From positions 88,275 through 152,274 of the forward strand of contig DASYWW010000013.1 in the NCBI GenBank assembly GCA_035935655.1: a DNA stretch of 64,000 bases, read 5' to 3'. A model generated the notes under the pieces. The model made no database searches and was not told where the DNA came from. It worked only from the letters and a program-made list of their open reading frames with translations. Shown in pieces: positions 7,994 to 16,266 of this stretch. The stretch's first letter is position 1; each line of letters opens with the position of its first letter. The stretch comes from Candidatus Bathyarchaeia archaeon (GTDB lineage Archaea; Thermoproteota; Bathyarchaeia; 40CM-2-53-6). A program made the translations under genes and the position numbers.

Positions 7994-9225
7994 GTTAGGT
8001 CTCTCTCCAACCTAACTAGGTGCTATCCTAAGTTGGTGCCTTGTGCTTGCAATCAAGTCGGTAAAGCAGAACTATGCTCCATCGACGGAGGTTCTCGAAC
8101 TTCTCGAGATATTCAGAAGAATGGTAAACCAATGTCTAGTAATTGGGCTTTCGCAGAACGTCTCGTCCCTCAAGAGCCTATGCCTCCTCTCATACAAAGA
8201 GCTGAAGGGATATGCGTTGCCGTCGTGCTACAAGCTCTGCGCCATATCCCGAGCCGCAGGCATACTGGCCTCAAGAAAGAAGTCTCTAAGGAGAGGTTTC
8301 CCGACAAAGAGTCCGCACGCAGTCAAGCCCCTTCTGATCTCATGTTACAACTTCAAGGTAGAGAATGGTTATTTGCGAATACCTATGGGCCGAAAGATCT
8401 ACGAAAGAATTCCTCTAACGAACCACACCGCCTCGGTGCTTTCCGACAAAACCTTGCGCGTGCGCTCCTTCACGCTTACCGCACATACGATGAGCCTCTG
8501 TGTCTCAAAGGAGATCGATGTGCTTATGTGCGTAGGTACGGTTGGTGTCGACCGCAATCTGCGCAACCTGACTTGCGGGGATGAGGAGACGGTTCTCCAT
8601 TATGACCTATCCAGGGCTGTTGACATAACCGACACAACATCAAGAATACTATCTTCCTTCAAGAGGAACGATTGTAGGGTCGGCCAGAAGCTCGCGTCAA
8701 AATATGGTAGACGCCGGAGGAACCGGACCATTAATCTCCTGCACAATGCCACGAAGTCGATTGTTGAAAGGGCTTTCGAGAATCGAAAGGCGGTTGTCCT
8801 CGAAAACATCCGTGGGATCCGGAGACTCTACCAAAAGGGCAACTGGCAGGGGAGGAGCTTCAGGGGGAGAATGAACGGCTGGTCGTTTGGGGAGGCTCAA
8901 CGTCAGATCGAGTATAAGGCCGCTTGGACAGGCCTACCTGTGGTACGTTTGTCGAGACGTGAAACGTTTGGCACCAGTAGCATGTGTCCGAAATGCGGGG
9001 AGAGACTCCAACCGGACGGCAGACAAGGAAGATGTCTTTGGTGCGATAAGTGTGAGATGTGGGCCGACCGCGATGTTGTTGCTGTGGTAAACATTTCACG
9101 GCGTGGACGGTTGAGGTTCGACCGTTCAAAAGGCGGGGCAGCTGAAGCGTTGAGAGGGAACCCGACGCCTACGGTAATCCCTGGAGTCGATGCCTCGAAG
9201 CTAACTTATCCTGCGATAAGCTAGC
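7994..9225 (+). mobile_element. tnpB-only IS200/IS605 (IS1341-type) element, copy 1
   Basis: The element is bounded by candidate end hairpins. On the left, GTTAGGT (7994-8000) pairs with ACCTAAC (8010-8016). On the right, GCTA-CTTATC pairs with GATAAG-TAGC (9200-9225), overlapping the tnpB stop. No tnpA transposase lies nearby, so mobility would need a transposase in trans. True ends are inferred from the hairpins. In this family the right end normally doubles as the 3' scaffold of the guide (omega) RNA. Confidence 0.65.
8043..9224 (+). CDS. tnpB: TnpB RNA-guided nuclease (transposon-encoded), copy 1
   Basis: A 393-residue TnpB. RuvC-like motifs are intact: Asp in VGVDRNLRN (about residue 170), Glu in VVLENIRGIRRLY and the final Asp in ADRDVVAVVNI. 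Between the last two lies the four-Cys zinc finger CPKCG ... CLWCDKC. The conserved LRGNPTPTVIPGVD tail is shared with copy 2 near 63.7 kb. The GTG start at 8043 aligns with GTG 62606 of copy 2 (both begin VLA-[IM]-K-[ST]-V). Family members cut DNA next to a short target-adjacent motif, guided by RNA from the element's right end. The nuclease looks catalytically competent. Confidence 0.92.
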   Translation: MLAIKSVKQNYAPSTEVLELLEIFRRMVNQCLVIGLSQNVSSLKSLCLLSYKELKGYALPSCYKLCAISRAAGILASRKKSLRRGFPTKSPHAVKPLLISCYNFKVENGYLRIPMGRKIYERIPLTNHTASVLSDKTLRVRSFTLTAHTMSLCVSKEIDVLMCVGTVGVDRNLRNLTCGDEETVLHYDLSRAVDITDTTSRILSSFKRNDCRVGQKLASKYGRRRRNRTINLLHNATKSIVERAFENRKAVVLENIRGIRRLYQKGNWQGRSFRGRMNGWSFGEAQRQIEYKAAWTGLPVVRLSRRETFGTSSMCPKCGERLQPDGRQGRCLWCDKCEMWADRDVVAVVNISRRGRLRFDRSKGGAAEALRGNPTPTVIPGVDASKLTYPAIS

Positions 9226-9316
9226 GGAACCATGCTGACTAGTACCGACCATCACTAGTGTTGGTTTCAGAACTGATATGCCCGGTCCCAATGTACAGCG
9301 GGAAAACTGAAACTCG

Positions 9317-10129
9317 ATGAGTACCACGACGCCGCCAAGTATCGATCTGGCAGCTCTCCTTGTAAGTTTAGGAGTGCTGATAGTGGCGTCGCTAAGCGAT
9401 CTGAAGACGCGAGAAGTCTCCAACAGATTCTGGATTGTCTATGCGCCTGTGGCAGCTGCGCTATTCCTGGCGCGGATCGCCTTTGCCCCGGATACCGTTG
9501 CCATTCTGCTCGTTTCGGCCGGGGCAACCATCGTAGTCGCCTTTCTGCTCTTTCAGTTCGGAGCGATGGGTGGAGCTGACAGTAAAGCGTTGATGTGCAT
9601 TGCTTTGGCTCTGCCTGTCGCACCAGCGTTTCTATTGCCGCTCTGGCAGGCTCCCTTGATCTTCTATCCGTTCCCGATCGCGATCCTAGTCAACTCATTC
9701 CTGCTATCTGTCAGTATGATGTTCATTCTGTTGGGAAAGAACCTCTTGTCCAGATCCTCCGCTGGAAAGGGTCTATTCCAAGGGTTTGAGAAAGAATCTG
9801 TTCTCAGAAAGGCTCTGGTTCTTCTCACGTCGTACAAGACGAGTTTCAATGCTCTTCAATCAAGCACGTACTTGTATCCAGCCGAACAAGTTGCCGTAGT
9901 GGATTCGCGGCCAGTGCGACACTTGCATCTCGTGTCCTCTGTAGAAGAGGAACGGGAGAAATTAGTTGCAGGGCTTGAGGGATACAAGAATCAGGGTTTG
10001 TTCTCAGACGGAGTTTGGGTGACTCCCGGCCTACCACATCTGGTATTCATGACAGCGAGTCTGGTCTTTACCGTTGTAATTGGTGATTTGTTGATGTGGC
10101 TCTTTTTCAGAGCCGTGGGGGTTTCATGA
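9317..10129 (+). CDS. Prepilin peptidase, FlaK/PibD (A24) type
   Basis: A 270-residue polytopic aspartic protease that would remove the short positively charged leader from class III prepilins on the cytoplasmic face of the membrane. The two catalytic Asp sites are visible: SDLKTREVSN near residue 28 and the GxGD-like FGAMGGADSKA near residue 90. About five or six hydrophobic helices surround them. An extra soluble stretch of roughly 80 residues (about 160-240) precedes the last helix. It heads the pilus locus and its last bases overlap the TrmB start (ATGATGA), suggesting translational coupling. Confidence 0.88.
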   Translation: MSTTTPPSIDLAALLVSLGVLIVASLSDLKTREVSNRFWIVYAPVAAALFLARIAFAPDTVAILLVSAGATIVVAFLLFQFGAMGGADSKALMCIALALPVAPAFLLPLWQAPLIFYPFPIAILVNSFLLSVSMMFILLGKNLLSRSSAGKGLFQGFEKESVLRKALVLLTSYKTSFNALQSSTYLYPAEQVAVVDSRPVRHLHLVSSVEEEREKLVAGLEGYKNQGLFSDGVWVTPGLPHLVFMTASLVFTVVIGDLLMWLFFRAVGVS

Positions 10130-11010
10130 TGACATCGTCTATTTTAAATCCCGTCGTAAACGACAACAACAGAAGTCTAGGAGTGAAAGTGTTGGCCGCA
10201 GACGAATTCAGCGTGCAGTCGCTGATGAAACTTGGACTGACAGAGTACGAGGCCCGTATCTACGTCGTATTGACGAAGATGGGGCCTAGAAACGCTAGCG
10301 AGATCAGTTTCCTCGGCAAGGTTCCAAGGCCTAAGACATATGGCGCCATCCGTGGACTAGAAAGCAAGGGACTACTGCGGATTGTACCCGGCAAACCGGA
10401 AAGATACATGGCCGTCTCACCGAACGACGTACTGATACCCCTGGTTGAGAAACTGAACAAGGAAACGACAGAATGCGTCCAGGTCGTTGAAAACCTGGCA
10501 ATGGCCTTCGAGTCCTCAAGATACGTCTACACCGAAAAACCCTACGAGAGATACGACCTCTGGAGCGTCAGAGGAAGAGACAAAGTCTACAAGCGCATTC
10601 AAGACATGATCGGCGAGGCAAAGGTCAACGTCTTCTTCACAACCACGGCGAACGGTCTAGTACGAATCTACAAAGCCCACTCAGAGGTCCTGGAGAAAGC
10701 TGCAGAACGAGGAGCCAAAGTCCGAGTTGCCGCGCCGATAAATCAGACCAATCAGAGTGTAGCGAGAGAACTGGGAGAAGTGATCGAAGTAAGAAACTCC
10801 GCGGGACCAATGGTAAAGTTCCTCACCGCCGATTCCGCAGAGATAATCTTCACTGAAGACATACCCGACGATACAAACGTGGCGACAGGACAGGACGTAG
10901 CGACTTGGACAAATGATCCATTGCTGGTAAAAGCGCACGAGAAAATGTTCGAGCAGCTTTGGCCACCGCAGCCGCAACAGAAGGAAGTATTGAAGGCCAA
11001 AGCACGCTAG
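10126..11010 (+). CDS. TrmB-family transcriptional regulator
   Basis: A regulator with an N-terminal TrmB winged helix (LGLTEYEARIYVVLTKMGPRNASEIS, then VPRPKTYGAIRGLESKGLLRIVPGKPERYMAV) followed by a helical linker and a C-terminal alpha/beta domain with a PLD-like sensor fold. I chose ATG 10126 because it overlaps the TGA of the prepilin peptidase gene; an earlier in-frame start at 10096 is less likely. TrmB proteins commonly sense sugars, but its position between the processing peptidase and the pilin genes suggests it controls pilus expression. Confidence 0.85.
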   Translation: MMTSSILNPVVNDNNRSLGVKVLAADEFSVQSLMKLGLTEYEARIYVVLTKMGPRNASEISFLGKVPRPKTYGAIRGLESKGLLRIVPGKPERYMAVSPNDVLIPLVEKLNKETTECVQVVENLAMAFESSRYVYTEKPYERYDLWSVRGRDKVYKRIQDMIGEAKVNVFFTTTANGLVRIYKAHSEVLEKAAERGAKVRVAAPINQTNQSVARELGEVIEVRNSAGPMVKFLTADSAEIIFTEDIPDDTNVATGQDVATWTNDPLLVKAHEKMFEQLWPPQPQQKEVLKAKAR

Positions 11011-11112
11011 TCAAAAGCCATCATCACAACAAACCTTTCACATCAGAATAGATTTTCCCCGTAACATCCGGGGATATCCGGTTATTTCCCCGGATTCATA
11101 CACGCGAGTGTC

Positions 11113-11146
11113 CATGTAACTATACGACAATTTTCGGGGTTACATG
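11113..11146. promoter_or_regulatory. Inverted repeat and GC-palindromes upstream of the pilus genes
   Basis: CATGTAAC (11113-11120) and GTTACATG (11139-11146) are perfect 8-base inverted arms around an 18-base spacer containing the TATA-like TATACGA. Just upstream (11051-11095) are several overlapping CCGG/CCCCGG half-sites. The 218-base gap between the TrmB gene and the next ORF is otherwise empty. An operator for the TrmB protein or the following wHTH protein is a reasonable inference. Confidence 0.4.
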
Positions 11147-11228
11147 ATGCCTATGTTCGATGTGGCCTTGGGTGTAGTCAGTGGCTTGTGGGCGATATCC
11201 ACACCACGACCCCAGAGCTAGAGAGCAA

Positions 11229-11483
11229 ATGAGTCGATTGAACAGATCGAAGGATACCTTACGCGACCGGATACTGCACGTTCTCTCTGGCGCTCCTATA
11301 CCGATGGACGTCGAAAACGTCCGGATCAAGTCAGGGCTGAAAAACTGGGAAAGCACCAAGGCACTGCTCCTCGAGCTTGTGGTGGAGGGCGTCATCAGCG
11401 GTCAGAAGACGACAAAGTCCTGGGTGTTCTGGGTAGACCACACAGACACCAGGCTCAGCATAGCAGGGAGAGACCACGCATGA
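11229..11483 (+). CDS. Small winged-helix protein
   Basis: Starting at ATG 11229 this gives 84 residues. The pattern LRDRILHVLSGAPIPMDVENVRIKSGLKNWESTKALLLELVVEGVISGQKTTKSWVFWV reads as a single winged helix, with a helix, recognition helix and beta-wing. The frame extends upstream to 11181, but that part is Arg/His/Pro-rich and unconvincing. Its TGA overlaps the ATG of the next small ORF. Position suggests a dedicated regulator of the pilin genes that follow. Confidence 0.7.
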   Translation: MSRLNRSKDTLRDRILHVLSGAPIPMDVENVRIKSGLKNWESTKALLLELVVEGVISGQKTTKSWVFWVDHTDTRLSIAGRDHA

Positions 11484-11620
11484 ACAACGCCCCTAGAAAC
11501 CTCCACCAGGCAACCACGGTACCAACGAGCAATTCTATCGCGCCTTCTGGTTTAGCCCCGGCTTCGGTTCAATCTGGGAAAAGGGTTGGGACGAGCCCAC
11601 AGGGAAACTACAAGGAGTGA
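11480..11620 (+). CDS. 46-aa ORF coupled to the first pilin
   Basis: ATG 11480 overlaps the stop of the wHTH gene (ATGA), and its TGA (11618-11620) overlaps the GTG start of the first pilin. The product is polar and Ser/Pro/Gly-rich (NSIAPSGLAPASVQSG), with no recognisable domain. The double overlap suggests that at least ribosome passage from the wHTH gene into the pilin gene is intended. It may be a translational bridge rather than a functional peptide. Confidence 0.35.
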   Translation: MNNAPRNLHQATTVPTSNSIAPSGLAPASVQSGKRVGTSPQGNYKE

Positions 11621-12156
11621 AAAAATTGAGAAAAATAATCGGGAACAAGAAAGGCATCGACACCATACTCGCAGCACTACTCATGGTCGTCATCGTCGTC
11701 GTAGCTTCAGTCATGGTCTACGCATGGTCAACAGGACTACTCGGAACGCTACTCGTGACACCAAACACGGGCAAGGAATCAATGATCTCAGAGTTCGCAG
11801 GATTCAACTCTGGCACCAACGTTACAATGAACCTAAGGAACACTGGGAGCGTCGCAATCACTCTAAACAGCTACTACGTCAAAGATTCCACAGGTAACCA
11901 ATGGGCTCGGCTCAATTGGCAGACAGACGCTTGCTGCCCAGGAGTGGGATCTAATCATCCAGGCGCAATCAACCCTAACGCACTCGGCATAGTATTCATC
12001 ACAATCGGCACCGGCGCTTCGGGCTCAGGAGGTCAATGTGGCAACAGTTGCTCCCTCTCGGGCAGCGGCTTCACCACAATGAACTCTGGATTCTCGTACA
12101 CCGTCGTTGTCGTAACTTCACGCAACAATCAGTTCAGCTTCACTGTGACCCGCTAA
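11617..12156 (+). CDS. Archaeal type IV pilin, paralog A
   Basis: A 179-residue prepilin. The class III signal KKG|IDTILAALLMVVIVVVASVMVYAW predicts cleavage after Gly13, leaving the hydrophobic helix that packs in the pilus core. The head domain is Ser/Thr/Asn/Gly-rich with four Cys residues (CCPG and CGNSC) that could form disulfides. It starts at GTG 11617, overlapping the previous ORF. The next gene is a close paralog: nearly identical through the helix and the SYTVVVVT(S/T)RNNQFSF(T/S)VT C-terminus and divergent in between, as expected of major pilin variants. Confidence 0.93.
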   Translation: MKKLRKIIGNKKGIDTILAALLMVVIVVVASVMVYAWSTGLLGTLLVTPNTGKESMISEFAGFNSGTNVTMNLRNTGSVAITLNSYYVKDSTGNQWARLNWQTDACCPGVGSNHPGAINPNALGIVFITIGTGASGSGGQCGNSCSLSGSGFTTMNSGFSYTVVVVTSRNNQFSFTVTR

Positions 12157-12172
12157 AACAGGTGACCAACAA

Positions 12173-12676
12173 ATGAAGAATATTCGTCGATATCTCAAAG
12201 ACAAGAAAGGCATCAACACCATACTCGCAGCTCTTCTCATGGTCGTCATCGTCGTCGTAGCTTCAGTCATGGTCTATGCATGGTCAACAGGACTACTCGG
12301 AACTCTACTGGTTCAGCCAAACGTCGGCAAAGAAGCTCTTGGCATGGACTCGTACTCATTCCCGTCAACTACCAACGTAACCATATACGTCCGAAACTCC
12401 GGCACCGTCGCCGTCAGCTTCCAAACCTACTATATCAAAGACAACTCTGGAAACTCCTGGCAACTCACCAACTGGACCCCAACAGGTCAACCTGTTAATC
12501 CAAACGCCGTACTTGCAATAAACGTCGCGATTGGGTCCAGCGCTGGCGGATGCGGCAGCGGCTGCCAGTACACTGGCACTGCAAACGCCTTCAACACATT
12601 CAGTGGTGGCACTTCCTACACAGTAGTGGTCGTAACCACGCGTAACAACCAGTTCAGCTTCAGCGTAACGAAGTGA
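12173..12676 (+). CDS. Archaeal type IV pilin, paralog B
   Basis: A 167-residue prepilin that duplicates the preceding gene. Cleavage is expected after Gly13 in KDKKG|INTILAALL. The 30-residue core helix and the last 20 residues are almost the same as in paralog A, while the head differs and keeps two Cys (CGSGC). It begins 16 bases after paralog A. Tandem pilins that differ only in the exposed head suggest alternating or mixed major subunits. Confidence 0.93.
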   Translation: MKNIRRYLKDKKGINTILAALLMVVIVVVASVMVYAWSTGLLGTLLVQPNVGKEALGMDSYSFPSTTNVTIYVRNSGTVAVSFQTYYIKDNSGNSWQLTNWTPTGQPVNPNAVLAINVAIGSSAGGCGSGCQYTGTANAFNTFSGGTSYTVVVVTTRNNQFSFSVTK

Positions 12677-12777
12677 GCATAACATGCGTGCGAGTCGAGA
12701 TGCCTGGTTTGAACTTCCCGGTTTTTGAAAACCGATCCGTATCGGTCGAACTAGAAGCATTGGAATAGGGAAAGAGA

Positions 12778-13263
12778 ATGAGGTCGCCAAAGAGCACTAA
12801 GTCGAGAGCGAAGAGGAATCATAGGTCACGAAAGGCCATTTCGACGATTATGGCCAACTTGACCATGCTAATCATAGTTGTATCTCTGAGCGGGTTGCTC
12901 TTCGTATGGGCAACATCTAGCTTTGGAGCCTATACCGGTGGCGCCGGATATTGGTTCAGCAGCCGGAGCATAGCGAATCAAGAGAGACCTTCCATTGAAG
13001 CCGTGTACTTTGGTAGTACAGGCTCAGTCAACAATCAGATTACAATTTACGTGAGGAATGTTGGAACTATTCCCTTCACAGTCGCCTCGGTATATGAGAA
13101 TTCAAGCCTCTACCAGATCTCCAATTCCCCGGTGGGGGTAAACCAGGTTCAGTCGATCCAGCTTGTCCTCTCAGGAGGCCAGACATGGGCTAAGGGAGAC
13201 CTGCAGACTATACGAATTGCGACCGTGAGAGGCACTGCGATAACTACGCAGTGGGTGTCATAG
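12778..13263 (+). CDS. Minor pilin-like protein, pair 1 small member
   Basis: A 161-residue protein with a long basic leader and a class III-type site RKA|ISTIMANLTMLIIVVSLSGLLFVWA, with Ala rather than Gly before the expected cut after residue 20. The remaining head is a small beta domain (NNQITIYVRNVGTIPFTVASVYENSSLYQI). It is paralogous to the protein at 14623-15150. Its stop is separated by two bases from the start of the larger pair member, so the two should be co-translated and may form a complex. Confidence 0.88.
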   Translation: MRSPKSTKSRAKRNHRSRKAISTIMANLTMLIIVVSLSGLLFVWATSSFGAYTGGAGYWFSSRSIANQERPSIEAVYFGSTGSVNNQITIYVRNVGTIPFTVASVYENSSLYQISNSPVGVNQVQSIQLVLSGGQTWAKGDLQTIRIATVRGTAITTQWVS

Positions 13264-13265
13264 AC

Positions 13266-14390
13266 ATGAGTCTCTATCGCAAATTCGTCCACGCAAAGAA
13301 AGGCATGAGCACCGTATTCGGAGGACTATTCTTCGTCATCCTGATCCTCATGGGATTCAATCTGATGACTTGGAACTTTCTCCAGTACGATGCCTACAAC
13401 GGCGTCGTAACCTCAATGAGTCAAAGGGACCAGCTCTCCACCTCTGAGAATATTCAAGCAGTCCCACCAGGCGCGACCGGATTCGCAGGCAATACCTTCA
13501 ACATTACAGTGACAAATCTTGGCGGGGTAACCACAACGCTGACTAGGATCTATATTCAAAACGTCTCACCAACAGGCACACTGCCTACGCAGTGTCGAGG
13601 TGCTAGCTTGTGCACCGTAGACTCCGGTGCTGGTACCACCAATTGCGCTGGTAATGGTCTCTGCGGTTTCACAAACGCGAACATTCGACCCGGAGAAAAT
13701 AACCATGTCATAAAAGTGAGTGGTCTAACAGTCAATGACGGCAGTGGCTACCAAGTAATCATGTCCTCGACACGCGGAAGAGCATTCAGCTTCTTCTACC
13801 CATGGCCCGTAAATGGCTTCGGCGGTTCGAACTCCAACGCTACGAACACAGCCCACGGAGCTCTGGACGTCAAGTTCGATCTCAACTCGTTCAACTTCAC
13901 GCGTGGATCACAGACCACGTCCGTTCCCGGTTGGACCGTTCCCTATGGGACACCTCTCGTTTACTGGGTGAAAGTGGTCAACAACGCACTAAACCCGATA
14001 ACAATCTCTCAATACACCTCGCTTTACTTTGTGTGCTATCAAGATCGCTTCGGCTCAGGAAGTGGCGCTTGTACCGAAACTGATCTGAACTTCGTTGTCG
14101 ACAACACCACGATGAATCCGAACACTTTGGTTGCTTATGATGAAGTAAACAATCCCTACGTCATACCCGCCGCCACTGCGAGCGGCCCAACTGGATTCAA
14201 AGTACTGAAGTTCGGTTCGTTCTGCCCTGGTTCGACTTGTGGAAATCCCCCGCCAAACCAGGACGTTGACTACGCTACGCCGTATCTTGTATTCATGGGA
14301 TTCTTCTACAAGATCAACGGGCAGATCGTAGGCCAGACAATATCCTTCGTCGCCATCAGAGCTTGCACAACTTATCCATCCTGTCCTTAA
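13266..14390 (+). CDS. Large pilin-like protein, pair 1 large member
   Basis: Starting at ATG 13266 this gives 374 residues. The signal HAKKG|MSTVFGGLFFVILILMGFNLMTW predicts cleavage after Gly13. The extracellular part has two beta-rich regions: residues about 60-170 contain NITVTNLGGVTTTLTRIYIQNV and four Cys, and about 190-370 form a second module. Overall size exceeds ordinary pilins, which suggests a tip adhesin or minor pilin. It is paralogous to 15153-16247. A T-rich stretch follows about 60 bases downstream. Confidence 0.85.
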   Translation: MSLYRKFVHAKKGMSTVFGGLFFVILILMGFNLMTWNFLQYDAYNGVVTSMSQRDQLSTSENIQAVPPGATGFAGNTFNITVTNLGGVTTTLTRIYIQNVSPTGTLPTQCRGASLCTVDSGAGTTNCAGNGLCGFTNANIRPGENNHVIKVSGLTVNDGSGYQVIMSSTRGRAFSFFYPWPVNGFGGSNSNATNTAHGALDVKFDLNSFNFTRGSQTTSVPGWTVPYGTPLVYWVKVVNNALNPITISQYTSLYFVCYQDRFGSGSGACTETDLNFVVDNTTMNPNTLVAYDEVNNPYVIPAATASGPTGFKVLKFGSFCPGSTCGNPPPNQDVDYATPYLVFMGFFYKINGQIVGQTISFVAIRACTTYPSCP

Positions 14391-14622
14391 GACGGATGGG
14401 CACTGGATTTTCGATTCTCCAGATCAGTCATTAACTATCGATTTCAATCTGGGGCATTTTTTTTCCTTCAACAGACTTCACATCGGCAATCGACTTCCCA
14501 TCGCGATCATGCACAATTTGTGGGAGCTAGATACCGTGGAGAAACATCAAGAGGTACAGGACGTTTATCGCCGTTTCCACAGAGAACTCTGATGTGAACT
14601 TCCTACTCTCGATCCCCGAGAT
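14391..14622 (+). terminator. Gap between pilin pairs with T-run terminator
   Basis: This 232-base gap separates the two minor-pilin pairs. A run of eight T residues lies at about 14455-14463, after a short imperfect inverted repeat (CCAGATCAG ... ATCTGGGG). Archaeal termination commonly uses such T-runs, so part of the transcripts probably ends here. A 27-codon ATG frame begins at about 14510 but has no support. Confidence 0.45.
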
Positions 14623-15150
14623 TTGCAAGAGTCTGGAAGCACGGTAGAAGAGGAAGAGACAACGAATCTGGTAAAGTGGGCCAAGAATCGTATTGAAAAG
14701 AACCGCAGGTCACCGAACGCCGTCAGCGTCATCATGGCCAACTTGACCATGCTGATCATAACTGTGGTCCTAAGTTCATTGTTATTTGTCTGGGCAATCG
14801 CCAGCTTCGGTGCGTATCAGGGAGGAGCAGGATACTGGTTCTCCAGCAGAAGCGTGGCAAACCAGGAAAGAGTGAACGTTGAAAACGTGTTCTTTACCGG
14901 CGGGAGCAACAACATAGTCAAGATCTATATCCGAAACGTCGGAACCATTCCGCTTTCCATTGCATCAATATACGTGAATTCATCACTTTACCAGATATCT
15001 CCACCCCAGGCCATTACCGTCGGCAACGTGACCGCGGTCCCGCCTTCAGGCGTTTCACTGATCGGGCAGACTTGGGCTCACGGAAACGTTCAGCAGATTA
15101 CCGTTGCCACCGCGAGGGGAACAACCGTAACAACGACGTGGGTTGCATAA
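14623..15150 (+). CDS. Minor pilin-like protein, pair 2 small member
   Basis: Paralog of the 12778 gene. From TTG 14623 it is 175 residues with an unusually long, acidic-then-basic leader before PNA|VSVIMANLTMLIITVVLSSLLFVWA; a start further in is possible. The membrane helix and the mature N-terminus (SFGAYQGGAGYWFSSRSVANQER) match pair 1 almost residue for residue, and the beta head follows the same order. Expected to be processed by the locus peptidase after Ala. Two bases separate its stop from the next start. Confidence 0.85.
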   Translation: MQESGSTVEEEETTNLVKWAKNRIEKNRRSPNAVSVIMANLTMLIITVVLSSLLFVWAIASFGAYQGGAGYWFSSRSVANQERVNVENVFFTGGSNNIVKIYIRNVGTIPLSIASIYVNSSLYQISPPQAITVGNVTAVPPSGVSLIGQTWAHGNVQQITVATARGTTVTTTWVA

Positions 15151-15152
15151 CA

Positions 15153-16247
15153 TTGAGTCTCTATCGCAAGTTAGTCCATGCAAAGAAAGGCATGAGCACA
15201 ATTTTCGGAGGGCTCTTTTTCATCATAATCCTACTCATGGGATTCAACCTGATGGTCTGGGGATTTGCACAGTACGACTCATACAACCAAGCTCTCTTCA
15301 AGATGAACCAAAACGATCAGAGTGCGGCCTCTGAAAATCTGGTCCCAGCAAATCCAGGAGCCACGAATTTCAACAGCGCAGGATCCGGGTCCTTCAACAT
15401 AACAGTAAACAATCTCGGAGGCACCTCAGTAAGAATCGCGAGAATATACATCACCAACATTTCGCCCTCTGGATCCTCCCAGTGCAACAGCAGCCCATGC
15501 CTGGTCGACCCCAGTCCAGGAGCCGCGACCTGTGTAGGAAGCACCGTCTGTTACATGACAGGAGGTAACATTGCTGTCGGAGAGATCAACCATCAGATCA
15601 AAGTCACCGGTCTTCTGATAAACGACGGCAGCGGCTACAAAATAGTACTTTCATCAACTAGGGGTCGGCTATACAGCTTCTACTATCCTTGGCCTGCATC
15701 CCCGACTGGAGGGGGTACGGGCGGCACATTCGTCACCAACATAGGACCGCTTTCACTTTACTTCGATTATAAATCGTTCAACTTCACACAAGGGTCTCAA
15801 ACTTCATCTCAGTCAGCTTTCTGCGTTCCTTCCGGTGTGACCATCCTTCTCTGGGTGAAAATGGTCAACCAAGCAACGGACAGCGATGTCAAGCTTGAGC
15901 CGAATACCATAATCCAAGCACAACCTTACACTGCAAACGGGTTCGGAAAATTTGTCCGAACTTGGATAGTCGATCCGGGCAGCGTCAACCCTAACAACAT
16001 TGTTGGATACAACTTCAACACAAACCCCTACGACTTGCCAGCCGCCACAGCAAACGGTCCTGGAGCGCCAGTAATCGTCAAGTTTGGTGGAGGCAGCGCA
16101 GGCGGAACTGGCGGTGTGAGCTTTGGGCAGAGTGATAATTGGCTCATGTTCATCGGTTTCTACTACCTGTACAGAGGGCAGGTGCAAGGCGAAACGATAC
16201 CGTTCATGAATCTCAAAGATACCGCCGGGTATCCGGGGTCATGTTGA
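15153..16247 (+). CDS. Large pilin-like protein, pair 2 large member
   Basis: Paralog of 13266-14390. I place the start at TTG 15153, which aligns MSLYRKLVHAKKG|MSTIFGGLFFIIILLMGFNLMVW exactly with the pair 1 protein and lies two bases after the previous stop. An in-frame ATG at 15072 would overlap that gene. The product is about 364 residues, with the same two-module extracellular part. Heads differ more than the leader and helix, consistent with divergence of surface-exposed faces after duplication. Confidence 0.85.
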   Translation: MSLYRKLVHAKKGMSTIFGGLFFIIILLMGFNLMVWGFAQYDSYNQALFKMNQNDQSAASENLVPANPGATNFNSAGSGSFNITVNNLGGTSVRIARIYITNISPSGSSQCNSSPCLVDPSPGAATCVGSTVCYMTGGNIAVGEINHQIKVTGLLINDGSGYKIVLSSTRGRLYSFYYPWPASPTGGGTGGTFVTNIGPLSLYFDYKSFNFTQGSQTSSQSAFCVPSGVTILLWVKMVNQATDSDVKLEPNTIIQAQPYTANGFGKFVRTWIVDPGSVNPNNIVGYNFNTNPYDLPAATANGPGAPVIVKFGGGSAGGTGGVSFGQSDNWLMFIGFYYLYRGQVQGETIPFMNLKDTAGYPGSC

Positions 16248-16266
16248 GTGAAACCTGGGATGGACA

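Noticed and set aside
8033..8584. 183-codon frame overlapping tnpB
   Set aside because: It is a shadow of tnpB in another frame. The tnpB frame carries the RuvC and zinc-finger motifs.
12365..12790. 141-codon minus-strand frame opposite pilin B
   Set aside because: Its low-complexity Ala/Ser/Val content arises from antisense of the pilin. No start context and no domain.
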